Numbered from the stretch's first letter, positions 38,667 to 50,961 are shown. The stretch: 64,000 nucleotides of DNA from Syngnathus acus (GCF_901709675.1 NC_051098.1:17221932-17285931); one strand, 5' to 3'. The notes: generated by a model from the letters alone, not told the origin. Numbers and translations: made by a program.

Positions 38667-39364
38667 GGCCGCGCTCCTGCTGACGCACATGTGTGAGCAG
38701 CTCAACGAGCAGCAAAGAACTCCACAGAACAACCACAGTGTCACAAGATGCGCAAGGTAACAGCATTGTACAATGTCCTAAAAGAGACAGATAGAACCGT
38801 GCGACATTGTACGGGTCACAGGAGCTGAAACGACCCAACTTGGCCTCAGCCTTCACGCAACAAAACATTACACATACGTGTGTGCGTGTGTGTCTGAATG
38901 CGTGTTGACATGCCTGAAGACCAGTGACTGCGTTTTGCTGCAGGCTTTGTGGTCCCCCACTGGGTTCAGTGTATATACATCTAAGAAGGACGCTAATGCA
39001 GAATTTCTTGTCATAACGCCGCTGCACGTGACATCATCAAGAGCCTCGGCCAATTATCATACAGTCGTACCTGAGAAGGGGCGGTCCTCTTCACGTAGGG
39101 TGTGGCTGCGGAGGTGGGGCTAAAGGCGTCCCAAAGCCCTCATTGATTCCTCGAGGTGTTCGTCGTTGGCCTGCGGGCGGTAGAGAGACAGACGGGTGCT
39201 GATGACAGCAAAGTACTATGGAATATTTTCAAGTCCTTTCAGACTTTTGCTGACAGCAAATTACTGTCATTTGCTCATTTTGTTCATATTGTTTATCTGT
39301 CTGATATTGTCCGAAAAAACAGTAATACATCCAAAACATAAATGTACAAATATGTCTTCGTTTT
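38667..39364. other. LRFN upstream region
   Basis: Probably the 5' UTR and promoter side of the LRFN gene, with a short GC-rich patch near 39070-39130. No coding exon supported. Confidence 0.4.
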
Positions 39365-39369
39365 GTCAG

Positions 39370-39706
39370 TGTCACGTCTCGTCCCCAGCTGTGTTACTGT
39401 GTCTAGGTTGTCATGGTTTCTGTCTGTCTCTGTACTCGCCCCTCCCTTCCTGTGTCAACTCACAAACCATGTACTAATCACAGTCACCTGCCTCGCGTTA
39501 CCTGTCTTGTATTTAAGTCCTGTCTGCGTGTCACTCCCCGTCGGATCATTAATGTCTTCACGTCTTTTGTTTCACGTCCCTGTTGGGCAGTCCTCTTGGT
39601 GTTTTGGTAAGCCATGTCAGTTTGCCGAGTCTGTTAGTTTGTGTTTTGCTCAATAAACCCTGGTCCAAGCTGCATTTGGTCGCCCTGCTCCATCCGTTCC
39701 GTGACA
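39370..39706 (+). mobile_element. Solo LTR with 5-bp target duplication
   Basis: 337 bp starting TGTCACGT and ending CCGTGACA, so TG...CA termini with a short inverted TGTCAC/GTGACA. It is flanked by GTCAG on both sides (39365-39369 and 39707-39711). Inside, a TATTTAAG box at about 39511 and AATAAA at about 39652 sit in the usual LTR order. No internal retroelement genes are adjacent, so this is a solo LTR, probably of a Ty3/gypsy or similar element. Confidence 0.8.
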
Positions 39707-39711
39707 GTCAG

Positions 39712-41300
39712 CTGTACCAAGACGGCAGCGTTGTTTACATGACAGTATTAGCACTTGATGCTAATACTTGATGCTTGTTTACTATGATGTATTTTTTTCT
39801 ATTACAGCCATCCATTGGGGCTGTAAATGGGGCGGGACTACCAAACAACTCAAGGATGCCGAAGTGGAGGGATCAAAATGTCCGGTGTTGGATGCATCAA
39901 GCCACACAACTCATTGCACCAGAACCTTAAAGAAGTGCCTGGTCAAATTTCATTTTTCATGCAGTGTTATAGAGAAGGTTTCGCCAAAAGACTTTGTTTC
40001 GATAGTGGTTCGGTGCCTTCAATCTATGGAAACGACGGACACAGTAAAGCGGTAAGCTTGAGATGACACAAAAATAATAAAAGTGTATTTCACTTTCATA
40101 ATATTGCGTGTCGATGCAGCTGTTTTCATAGCAGTCTGTCTGCTGATTTTTAGAGCTGTGCGCTCTGTTTTCACTTCTTGTATAGTTATATTCTTAGGGA
40201 ACACAATGTGTTAAATGCATTCGTTAGCTTTTCGCTAGCGCTAGCATTAGCTTACTGAGCCGTGTTCATAAATATTTTGAGGGGATTTATTTTGTTACGT
40301 GTAATGTACGTATGGACGTCTTCAGCCGTTGACATCTTTTAATCAATCAAAAATTTTTGCGGCTCAGGTAAACGCTACCTCGGCTAAAAAACTACAAATA
40401 TGTCGACCGGAAAGGGAGGTGCTGTCGATGCTGAGAACGGGGTCCTCGAGCCGTTTGTCCGCTCGATGGTCGTACGCATCTTTTCTGAGACCCCGACGCG
40501 CTTGGGTGTCGGCTGCTGAGTCAGAATAAAAAAAGGAACGCAAAGCAATCACTTGTCACGGAGCGTCTTTGATTTGTTTGCAGATTTTGCGTGCGCTCGT
40601 TGGCTGCAGCAGGACACATGCGTTCACATTTCTTCTTTCCCCATCTCCCGAGAAAAAACACGCAGGCATTTATGTATGGACCGGTGTGTGTGACCCTTCC
40701 TATGCATGATTCTTTCTTGCTTCCCGCAGTAGGCGGGCGGGCTGGAGACCTCGACTAAGCCGCTTTCCACCACACAAACCAAAAGATAAGACGCCACTTG
40801 CATTATTCCTCCCGCCAGTTGGGATTAAAACGCACGCGCGCACGCGCACTGCTTGAGGATGAGTGGTCGCCGGATGGTTTGTGACAGCGAGTTGGAGCGA
40901 GCATGTTTCATGTAGGGTTGTCACAAGAACCGATACTTCCGCTACCAATTCGGTAACAACACGCAAAAAATACGTCGATACCTGCTTTTTTTGTGGTACC
41001 GTTAGAACCGAATATTTTAACTTTTCATTCGGCGAGCGCGCTGTGTCGATTGTTGCCAGAACTGAAGGGGGCAGTACGGAGCAACAGTCAGCGGCGCTGA
41101 AGAACAAAAACTTTCGGTATTTCATATCAATGGCTTCAGCAAGTGGGAGTGGGAGTTCAACACGCCGGCCGGTGTTACAGGTTAACTTGCTCCCATGTTA
41201 TCTTGCTTTCCGTCTCCAGTTGCGCTCGTTAGGGTAAAGCGAGTTGCGCACTCTTGTGTTTCGTGACTGCAGATTTGTCACAAGCGACATGGAACTTGCC
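39712..41300. other. Gene-poor region with repeat-like segments
   Basis: No coding region supported. From about 40913 a GGTTGTCACAAGAACCGATA stretch followed by CGATACC and GGTACCG motifs resembles the ends of common teleost hAT-like repeats. Otherwise unremarkable. Confidence 0.35.
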
Positions 41301-41309
41301 TGACTGCAA

Positions 41310-42194
41310 AAAATATTTTGAAAAATATTTTTAAAAATGGCGATTCTCTCCCAATTACATCCGTCGGTTCAGGTCAAGACGCTTGTCTCGGTCACGTGAC
41401 ATGTCACGTCAGTCGAGCCCGCGAAGCAAGCAAAAATGAGCAAGAAACAGATGTTTGGAAGGCTTCTTCGGAAAGGGAAAACCCCCCAATGAGGAGACGG
41501 ACGAAGAGGCTACGACTTCTATGAAAAGGAAAGCTGCATTTAAAAGAAAATTTCTGGAGTCCTACTTAAAATATGGATTTATCGCCACCGGTGACTCTGA
41601 TGTATGGCGACAGGCTAGCTAACGAGGCAATGAAGCCTTCAAAACTGCTTCGACACATGGAGACCAAGCATCCTGCATTAAAAGACAAACCTTAACCACT
41701 TCGGGTGTCATTGTCTCCGATTACGCCTAGATGGCACCGGCGGCTCGTTTCTGAGAAACAAGCTCAGTGCTCCCACTATTTCAACGTAATGGGTGAGTTT
41801 TATTTTTATTCAAGATTCAAGAGTTTTTATTCGCCATGTTTGAGCGTGCCAAGCAAGGAATTTGACTTCGGTAAATCACACCCTCTGTTCAACATTTAGG
41901 TGACTAACAACACTCAGGACATGTGAAAAATGGCAAATATTCTCAACACATCCCCTGATCTTAAACTCCCAAAAGGGCAAGGAAAAACTCAAAACTCCAG
42001 CTAGGGGAAAATGTCGTTTATACTTGGTTTTATGCCAGTCGTATCATTTTATTTCATCGTATTTATATATTCACTATAACGGCATTATTTATTTATATAA
42101 ATGTATTATTTATTTATATAAAGGCCGGTCCGTTAAAATATTTCTGACACGTAACCGGTCTGTGGCGCAAAAAAGGTTGGGGACCACTGGTCAA
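41310..42194 (+). mobile_element. hAT (Charlie/ZBED5-like) element remnant
   Basis: At 41434-41700 the sequence carries a decayed N-terminal part of a BED-finger hAT transposase, with motifs such as FFGKGK- and ATTS-KRKAAFKR-like stretches and a LLRHMETKHP end; it is broken by frameshifts. The right end (42167-42194) reads TTGGGGACCACTG, the inverse of a CAGTGGTCCCCAA terminus. I could not find the left terminus, so the copy looks 5'-truncated or rearranged. Confidence 0.65.
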
Positions 42195-42299
42195 AGCAGC
42201 CCTATTGTCTTTAAGAGATGGCCATGGTACCACCTGCCAGGTGGAAAATAGCACACGCGCTCACGCACAGTGACTACAGAGAAGTTCCATTAGGAAGGT

Positions 42300-44330
42300 C
42301 TTCCTGGAGACAAAGCTTATTTTTAGATGACACAGATGCACGCACGCACACGAACACACTCACGCACACTCACAGCACAAAGATCAAAGCTGGTGTGTTT
42401 CTAAAAACATCAAGCATGAACGACACAAAATGTGGCCACGGCTCTGCTTATGAAATATTGTCTCTATCTGCGGCGAACACGTTAACGGAAACGCTCACCC
42501 AACTGAATTTAGTCCAATTTTTTCTGGCCCACTCACTCACATGATATTCGTTCACGCGGGTGTTGTCACGGTCCGTCTTTGAGTTGCTTCGGATGTTAGT
42601 TTGTTTTCTGGCGTGCCTGTGGTTAACGTCTGTCTGGGCAAGTTATTGTGCACACGCACTTCTTCTCGTTTGCTCATTTCCCGGTGTCCTCCTACCCTTT
42701 GTGCCTCGTCCTGGTGTTCCACGTTGAGTCGTTTGTTAGTTTGTCTGTCTTTATGCTGCATTTGAGGGAAGCGGGGAGTTGGACATTTCGCTTTCCGCTT
42801 CCTCGCATCTTTCCGTTTTGGGTCCTCGTCCCCTCGCATACCTGACAAGTGTACTATGTGTGCGCGTGCATGCGTGCGTGTGTGTTTTGTGCTCTTGCGT
42901 ACTTGTGTGTGAATGGGTTTGTGTGTGTGTGTTTTGTGCACAACCATGAGACAGGAGGCTGTGTCTATCAACTGCCATTGATATGACTCTGTGCAACAGT
43001 GTGCTGTCAAGCATGTATTTGTATTTGCGTGCGTGTGTGTGCAGCCCGCATTTGTCTGTCAGTCCAGTGAGTCAGTCAAGTGTGCTTCAATCAGATTAAG
43101 GCTCAACATCTCGTCGTCCCTGTGATTCCAGCCTGGGGGCTTCTTGGCGATTGGCCTACGCACACGCGCACCCCCCCCCCCCCCCCCACACTCACACATA
43201 CACATACACACACAAACACACGTACACACGCCGCATTGGATGGATAGGCACGCATGCACACATGATACAAGAGCCTGGCAGCGACCTGATGAGTACCCAT
43301 TTAAAAAAAAAACTCTTGCACACAGTTGTCCACGTGCAAAAGTGCTGATTAGCATCAAGTGTTGGCTTGGTAACCTGATTGGCAGCCCCTGTAGCTGTGT
43401 GCGGAAGGAACTAAGTGAGAGTGTATGCCCGTGTATGCGTGAGTGTGAACGGCGCTTTGATGTTGGCGCGAGCAGGCCAGGGAAGCCGAGCGGCTTGAAG
43501 CCAGCTTTTGACACTGCAGAGGCCTCTTTCCTGTGCAGCGCTTTTTCATCTATGATGGAAGCACAGCACGGCCGGTGTCCATTCTCTCGCTTCAATGTAT
43601 TGAGGTGATTGGTTCATTATAAAGAAAATATTGGAGTATGTAATGATGTACGTATTTTTACCTTCAGCACACACACACGCACAGGCACACACGCGCACGC
43701 ACACACACACACACGCACACTTGTATGTGTGCATACACACGCACACAAAACAAACACAGATGTAAGGTAGCAAACTATGTACACACAACCAAGCGTGAGT
43801 GCACACACAGGCAGACACATACACCAACATACTCGCGCTAGCCGCTAAGTGGCACGCCTGCCGCTAAAAAAGTGTCTCGCTACGCGCGGTCATCGGCTCG
43901 CCACGGGCCTTCTCGCCATTCGCCGCTCTCAGCCGTTGTTAGCAGATGTTAGCAGCACGCAGTCAAGCGGCGCTAATGCGCGTGTTAGCGAGGGCCGACA
44001 TCCGGATGAGACGCGATGTTCATTTTTCCATTTGTATTGTGGCTTCAGATCCCTCCAAAGTAAAATGAAACAATGGCAAATGAAGTCATTGGTCAGCAAA
44101 AAGTTATTTCCAGCTTTGTCTTCTTGTTATTTGTGCTAGTGGGGACTCACACACGCATGCACATATGCACACACGCACGCACGCACGCACACACGCACAC
44201 ACACACGCGCACCCCCCTCCCCCCACACACACACATACACATACACACACAAACACACGCCGCATTAGAAGGCCATAAAGAGACAAAAGGAGGATTATTT
44301 TCTTCACGCACTAAAGCGTGGATTAGTCAT
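42300..44330. repeat. CA-rich microsatellite cluster with a duplicated block
   Basis: Several (CA)n and mixed CACG tracts (about 42336-42380, 42860-42930, 43170-43235, 43668-43745, 44148-44262) and a poly-C run near 43171. The blocks at 43190-43240 and 44215-44268 share an order of CA tract, AAACACAC and GCCGCATT, so one was copied from the other. Open frames here are repeat-driven and not genes. Confidence 0.7.
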
Positions 44331-45390
44331 CTGCGCTCTTAATAGAAAACTGACCTCAATAATTCATGTACGTGTGCGTGAGCCAGTGTGCGACTCTATG
44401 CCAGTGTGTGCCTTTGAGTGCCAATTCAGTTACTTGACAAAGCCAAATTATTAGCAACGGTTGTCGCTATGTTGGTCAAGCACAAACACTAATATCATTC
44501 CATGCAGTAGACTCGGGAACGATCGCATCGTAGGACCAAAAGATTCATTTGGCAAGGAGAGATCGGTCCGTACAAAGTCCACCAAGAATCCTTGGAGCGG
44601 CTATTCCGTCTTCAAAATAAAAGCACACTAAATGAGCCACAGCAGATACTTTGATGGAAAAAATGCAGCAAATGTGCGGATCGGCCCCCGTGACAGGCCG
44701 GTTCTGGCCCCCAGGCCATATGTTTGATACCCTGGCCTGGCGCGTGTTCCCACATGTGACTGCGTGCGCTCGCATTCACGCAAGTGTTCTTGTCTGAATT
44801 GGTAGCCCATATGAGCCGACATTTGCCGATTTAGCATCTTGTGCTAAGAGACAATCGTGGGGATCAACCAAATGTCTGTGATGTTTAATTGATGATCAGA
44901 GGCTGGGCTCATGAATATTCACGAGCAGAGGCGACAGCTCCTGAATATTCAAAAGCTGAATTATTCACACACGCAGAAGGCCGTAAATGGTGCCGCCCCG
45001 CAAAGGAAGTCCTCCCGCGCTCGTCCAAAGCCAAAGTCAACTAGACCCGGTGGACTCGTAAATGCGCTAAACCGACACAAACGAGCTAGCGGCGGGCCAA
45101 AGCGCACGTGCCGCCATCACCGTAGCTGAGTCAAACGTCAGCATCGGCGCGGGGGCCGCCGCATTCCGTGTTAGCGCCATGGCTCCTTAGCGGGGACAGT
45201 GGGCCCATAACAATAGCCCGCATTCAACTATTTCAATCGCAGCCTTCGCACCCGTACGGAAGGAGCCCGGCTACAGATTGTCCCCGTTTTATTTGAGAAA
45301 TCACCTAACTTGTCCCAGCCGTAGCACCCATTTGACAATAAAGCTCAGAGTGCACGCGGGTCGGGCGGCGCACGCGGGTCGGGCGGCATA
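44331..45390. other. No recognised feature
   Basis: Unique-looking sequence of mixed composition. Open frames are short and resemble no family known to me. Confidence 0.4.
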
Positions 45391-45391
45391 C

Positions 45392-45392
<1 letters not shown>

Positions 45393-45476
<84 letters not shown>
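45393..45476. repeat. Uninterrupted (CAG)28 trinucleotide repeat
   Basis: Twenty-eight perfect CAG units followed by an AAG interruption and one more CAG. It lies in an open frame of 138 codons that reads polyalanine on the plus strand, but nothing around it looks like a gene. Confidence 0.95.
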
Positions 45477-45481
<5 letters not shown>

Positions 45482-46001
45482 GCGTATAGAGTCCCGTATC
45501 CTGCAAACGGCGCTAATGACGGCAATATGAAACATCAGAGCAACGGATGTTGTCGGCTTTTTCCCGACATGTTTTTTCGCGAAGGCCGCCTGGCGTGTTT
45601 GAACGAGGTCACCCGGCGTCGGCCTTGCCTTCAATCGGATGATTTCGAGAAAAATCCCATTTTCCCGCCCATGGCGCCGCTCATCGTGGATTAGGGCCAG
45701 GATAAACACACACGTACACACACATGCGACACGATGGCATCTCGTTGGTGTGCAGATGCGGCCGAGCTCGACCGTGCAAAGAGGAAGGATCAAGAAAGTG
45801 GAAAGTGAAAAGACAAGCTAAAGGCTCCAAATAACTTGACCCGGATTTTTTTTTTCTATTTTTTTTCCAAATCCGACCCAAGCGGCTTTCAGACATATCA
45901 GATTTTCAGTCTGAATGGCCATGTCGCATTCCACACTTTTGGCTGTGGATCACTCCAAGCTCTCATCGACACAAATTCAAGACACAAGGATGGTTTTAGA
46001 G

Positions 46002-46202
46002 CAGGGGTCTCAAACGCCAGTCCTCCGGGGCCGCATTCCTACATGTTTTCCAAGTTTCCCTCGTTAAACACACCTGATTCAAATGATCAGTTCATTCTCA
46101 CGTTCTGCAGGAGCCTGATCATTGAATCAGGTGTGTTTAACGAGGGAAACTTGGAAAACATGTAGGAATGCGGCTCCCGAGGACTGGAGTTTGAGACCCC
46201 TG
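46002..46202. mobile_element. 201-bp palindromic hAT MITE with 8-bp target duplication
   Basis: The element starts CAGGGGTCTCAAAC and ends GTTTGAGACCCCTG-like, and is flanked by TTTTAGAG on both sides (45994-46001 and 46203-46210). Its two halves are inverse copies almost throughout (for example ACATGTTTTCCAAGTTTCCC near 46043 and its inverse near 46143), so a transcript would fold into a long hairpin. Confidence 0.9.
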
Positions 46203-46411
46203 TTTTAGAGGATCATCTCAAAAGCCTGTCAGGCGTTTGTCGTCTTTGGTCGGGAAGGTGCAAAATCTGGACTAAAATGGAGGCATTGTCTCGACGGGTG
46301 TGCCGGTAGCCATTAGCCGCTAAAGCAATATAGGGGACGCGGAAACCGCAATCGTTCAAATAAATATGGCTGGAGCAAACGAGGAAAGCACAAAGGAGAG
46401 AGAGAGTATTT

Positions 46412-46515
46412 AAGGAAGGAAGGAAGGAAGGAAGGAAGGAAGGAAGGCAGGAAGGAAACAGAGGGGCTTTAATGAAGGAAGGAAGGAAGGAAGGAAGGAA
46501 GGAAGGAAGGAAGGA
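46412..46515 (+). repeat. (GGAA)n microsatellite
   Basis: Two GGAA tracts (about 46413-46455 and 46475-46515), separated by a short unique spacer. Confidence 0.95.
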
Positions 46516-48868
46516 GTTTTATAGTCGCAATTGGAATCGCATTATGAAGAGAACATTGTGGTTGAGAGCATTTGACTTCCTCCGTGCTGTTCCATTGCCA
46601 AATCCAAGGCCCCCCCCCCCCCCACACACACACACTCACCCCCCTTTGCCTCCTCCCCTGGGGCTTCTCATACTCGCCCTGATGTATAATAGATGAGGCG
46701 GTACAAGCACACACGCACGCGCGCGCATTCCTGCACGGTGGGAGGGGGAGGCGGCTTGGGAGGCGGCTTGGGAGGCGGGGTGGGGGAGATATCAGTGCAT
46801 GTATCGCTGCACATGCGCGCGCGCAGGGGATAATGGCAGCGTGTAATCAGATTACGACGATGAATCACTTCCCGCCAACTGAGGAAGAGATCAAAGGCTG
46901 CGTCCTTGTACGCTGCCAATCATTCAATCAATCAAAGCAATAAAATAAAAGCTTACCGTCAGCCGCTTTGTGAGGATGTCGAAAGGACACGGCTGGGGAG
47001 TGGTGCTTGTTTGTGCGTGTGAAGGGGGGGGTCCTCGTTTCTAGACGGTCAGTTGTGGGGTGGGTGGGGGTGAGAGGGGAGGAGGGGCCGCGTCGCGCCG
47101 TGCCGTCCTGTCAATCAAGCATCTGAACAAGTAAATCCCATTGCAGATTGTGGGAAGCCTGCAGATCATGCACGTGCTCGCCTGCCTCCATCCAGGCGGG
47201 CGGGGTCCCGGTTCCGCTCGGCACTGATCGATAACACGTGATAACGCAAAAGGAGCCAATAATCACGTCTACTCTCTTCCTGGCGCCTCCGCAGTGCGCA
47301 CGCCGAGCCGTCCGTCAGCTCGCGCGTGCTCTTCTCATCCCGCCAGAAAGCGCTCCTCGTCTCCTCCGAGCATCTTCCAAATCTTCCTGGCTGCCTTCCT
47401 TCCTACGCTCCTATCTTCCTTCCTTCCCTGCAAAGAGCAGCCACGCCAAGTGGGAGCCTCTCGTGGGCGCGCACGCAGAGTGCACGAGCGAGGCGAGAAT
47501 GCGCAGAAGCGAGCGAGCAATAGAAGAGGATTGGAACAGAAGGACAAGCCCTGCCCTCCGCCCACCGTCCATCTGTCAATCACTCCACGAGCACACGTCT
47601 GTCGCGTGGCCCTCCGGGGACAGGAGTGAAGGAGCCGCTTGAGAGCACGGATGCAAAGTTTCCATTTCAATGGCAATGAGAGAACATGACCAGCATTCAT
47701 TCAAACTTGATTTGAAGGGGACCGCTTGCGTTGCACGGAGCAGAACCAGCTTCAAGCTGATTTGCATCTGCAGTACAATCCATGCACGGCAGAAGCAGCG
47801 ACAGCAAAAGCCCAGAGGTCGCAATGCAGCCAGTCAAACGTGAAAGCATCCTTGTGTGCGTGCGTGTCCACTGTCCAACAATTCTTAGAAACCGTTGGCA
47901 AATATTCACAGCATTTTAAATCCCGAGAGGGCAAGGAAAAAGTCCAAGAGGCAAGAGAAGGGATCGCAGATGGGAGGATCTCTCTTCCGGGTCATCCGGG
48001 CTGCAACGTGTTTAACACACAATGTCACACAAAACAATATGAAATAAAGTCGTGCAGGTACGTATACACTCTATGTTGTCTCTTTGGGTCAGGTGTGTGT
48101 AAGAGAGCGAGAGGGAACCTTTGAGCATCCTTGAACGCTCACCTTATGGTCCACTACATTTTTCGCAGTTTTTTTTCTCCTCCTTCCTCCTTCTTCTAAA
48201 CAACATCCAAGTAACCTTTGTGACATTCAGAACATTCGATAGGGGTGAGTGATGAATGATTGGTCCACACGCAAATCCAGACACAAGCTGCCTCCATTCT
48301 CATGCCAGTGGGTGGTGAGATGAGCACTGTGAAAATGGAGCTTTGCTGTCTGGAGAGACCATGCGTGACTTCCTCCACACACACGGCGAAAATGGAGCTT
48401 TGTTGTCTGGAGAGACCATGCGTGACTTCCTCGACACACTCGCATACACTGACACTAGAGTCCAAAATAGACAAGAAACACGTAAAGGAACTAAAGATTA
48501 GGGCTAACCTAATGCTAACTTCTTGCTAGCTAGGTTTAGAATAGCTTGCTATTTTTAAGCTAACTTGGATGTTCACACTGCATGTGGTTTGAGTTTTGCT
48601 ATTTTTAAGCTAACTTGGATGTTCACACTGCATGTGGTTTGAGTTTTGCTATTTTTAAGCTAACTTGGATAAGTTCCACACTGCATGTGGGTTGAGTTTT
48701 GTGCCCTACTGTACGTTGTTTTTCAGACGCTGGCCATGGGACGGATGGTTTGAAGAGCAAGCTAGAATGCAACACGGTAGCTACGGGTTGATTGCCAACC
48801 TTTGATTCATATTGCTTTGCTTTCGGGCAGTTCTTTCCGGGACTGGGTAAGTAACTTTTGTGCTTAAA
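46516..48868. other. No gene; small tandem duplications near the right end
   Basis: No coding region supported. At about 48330-48430 a block of about 63 bp containing AAAATGGAGCTTTG and GACCATGCGTGACTTCCTC is present twice. At about 48545-48710 a unit of about 50 bp with TTTTTAAGCTAACTTGGAT and CACACTGCATGTGG is present three times. Confidence 0.5.
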
Positions 48869-49128
48869 TACCGTAACTTTCCATGTATAATACGCCCCCA
48901 TGTATAATACGCACCCTAAAAATGGCCTGTCGATGCTGGAAAAAAGCCTGTACCCATGTATAATACGCACCCAAATTTGGACTCTTACTTAAGTCCGTAA
49001 ACGTAAAATTATTTCAGAAAAAAGATCATCTTTGTAGGAGACCCCGGGGACGACCCAGGACGCGCTGGAGAGACTATGTCTCTCGGCTGGCCTGGGAACG
49101 CCTTGGGATCCCCCGGGATGAGCTAGAT

Positions 49129-49640
49129 CAGTGGTTCCCAAACTTTTGCAGGCTGGCGCCCCCTTTGGCTCCCCAGTGAATTCCTAGCGCCCCCCCCCCC
49201 CCAAGGCACATATGGAAACAAACACCTCTTTCTTGATATTTGGTTTGCTGCTGTGGTCCCCAACCTTTTTTGCGCCACGGACCGGTTACATGTCAGAAAT
49301 ATTTTCGCGGACCGGCATTTATATAAATAAATAATACATTTATATAAATAAATAAATAATACATTTATAATATCATTACCATTACGTTGAATTAGTGGGA
49401 GCACTGAGTTTGTTTCTCAGAAACAGAACAATTCTGAACATTACAAGCTTGAAATTACAAACCTGAGCTTTTGCTTTTGTAGTCTATGCTGTCGGATCTG
49501 ACTGGGCCAGAGCGGCGTGTTGTGTACAAATCGACTGCCGCCCCCCTACCGCCCCCCTACCGCCCCTTTCTTCCTCACCGCCCCCCCAGATCTTTCCACC
49601 GCCCCCAGGGGGGCGGTACCGCCCACTTTGGGAACCACTG
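49129..49640. mobile_element. 512-bp hAT element with 8-bp target duplication
   Basis: Inverted ends of 14 bp (CAGTGGTTCCCAAA and its inverse) and AGCTAGAT duplicated on both sides (49121-49128 and 49641-49648). It interrupts a LINE 3' end. It is non-coding and carries a poly-C run and CCGCCCCCCTA repeats. Confidence 0.9.
49249..49430. mobile_element. Nested second hAT fragment
   Basis: Starts TGTGGTCCCCAACCTTTTTT and carries CGCGGACCGG, an AT-rich ATTTATATAAATAAATAAT stretch and a TTACGTTGAATTAGTGGGAG block. The same pieces occur in inverse order at 41750-42194. It is therefore another copy of that hAT family, placed inside the element at 49129-49640. Confidence 0.65.
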
Positions 49641-50041
49641 AGCTAGATGAAGTGGCTGGGGAGAGGGAAGTCTGGGAGTCCCTCCTGAAGCTGCTGCCCC
49701 CGCGACCCGACCCCGGATAAGCGGAAGAAGATGGATGGATGGATGGAAGATCATCTTTGGGAACAACCGGATGTTATTCTGCCGGTCAGTATCACTGCGC
49801 ATGCGCTAGCAAACTCGATAGCGAAGAAATGTTTCGGATTTGTGTAGGGTACATTGTGACAGCAAACGAGCAGGTGATCGAGCAAGCGTCTGATACGAGA
49901 GCATTGTGTTCGTATGGAGCGTGTTTGAAGTGAACAGCAAAGAGGAAAGGAACAAGGCAAAGTGTTGTGAAATAAAATATTACCTGTAATACGCATTTAG
50001 GTTTAGAACTGAACTCTCGCTCTTTATATAGCTGACGTGTC

Positions 50042-50757
50042 TTGCGCATCCGTTCTGCGCATCTGTAATGGCGGCCTCCGTATGATATCCGGTCTGCGAT
50101 GGAGATTAAAATACAAACAATATTTGACAATAACACACCATCAAGGATTGCACCATCGTATCAAACGATGTGTCGTCAATTATGAATTTTACTGACTAAG
50201 TGTGTTGGGCAGGATGGCTGAATGCGATGCGCGATTGACGTGTCTTGGAATAGAATAGAATAGAATAGATCTTTATTGTCATCGTCACACATGTACAACG
50301 AAATTTAAAATGTGCCAACCGATCGGCGCATGAGAAAAAAAAAAAAATAGAATAAAAAGCTAAAAACCCACAGAAGAACATACACAGACATAATCATTTA
50401 CGTTTAGCGGCATTCAATGTGACTACCGCTGTAGGGTAAAAACTGTTGGCGAATCTGCTAGTCCTTGACCTAATTGATCTATAGCGTTTGCCTGATGGCA
50501 ACAGTTCGAAAAAGGAGTGGCCAGGGTGGGAAGTGTCCTTCAGAATGTTCTGTGTTCTTGCGCATCCGTTCTGCGCATACTGTCATGGCGGCCTCCGTAT
50601 GATATCCGGTCTGCGATGGAGATTAAAAAACAAACAATATTTGACAATAACACACCATCAAGGATTGCACCATCGCATCAAACGATGTGTCGTCAATTAT
50701 GAATTTTACTGACTAAGTGTGTCGGGCAGGATGGCTGAATGCGATGCGCGATTGACA
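50042..50757. repeat. Tandem duplication (about 200-bp unit) split by a LINE fragment
   Basis: The units at about 50042-50240 and 50560-50757 are nearly identical (for example CGGCCTCCGTATGATATCCG in both). The junction is occupied by 50247-50559, which has a (GAATA)n start, TCTTTATTGTCATC and ACAACGAAATTTAAAATG, the look of a LINE 3' end in reverse orientation. Confidence 0.8.
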
Positions 50758-50961
50758 ACAAACAAGAAGAAAGGTGATTTCAAGTTTTATTTCGAGGGAG
50801 ATTTTCTTCAAAAATTGTTGTACCCATGTATAATGCGCACCCCAGATTTTAGGACAATAAATTAGTTACATTTTGCGCATTATACATGGAAAAAGACGGT
50901 AGTGTTGTTTTGTCATGTTTCGTGTATTTTGAGCTCATATTTTGTCTTTTAAATGTGTCAT

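Larger units (their letters stand above)
49036..49748 (+). mobile_element. LINE 3' end, interrupted by a hAT element
   Basis: Sequence at 49040-49128 and 49649-49748 matches in order the last codons and 3' tail of a common teleost LINE: the frame around EVAGEREVWESLL and LLPPRPDPG, then a (GGAT)n tail. The two parts are separated by the hAT element at 49129-49640. Confidence 0.7.
48871..50899. mobile_element. Mariner/pogo-like element frame, 2.03 kb, filled with later insertions
   Basis: Inverted ends of about 25 bp: CCGTAACTTTCCATGTATAA from 48871 and, inverted, TTATACATGGAAAAAGACGG ending at 50899. Each is bordered by TA, the target of the Tc1/mariner/pogo superfamily. No transposase frame survives. 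Inside lie a LINE tail with a hAT insertion, and a tandem duplication with another LINE fragment. Confidence 0.6.

Noticed and set aside
42860-43830. Overlapping frames of 60-180 codons on both strands
   Set aside because: They are driven by CA/CG tracts, differ in codon use from the real genes and lack any domain.
45278-45793. Polyalanine, polycysteine or polyserine frames over the CAG run
   Set aside because: No flanking protein resemblance or splice context; the frame is made by the repeat.
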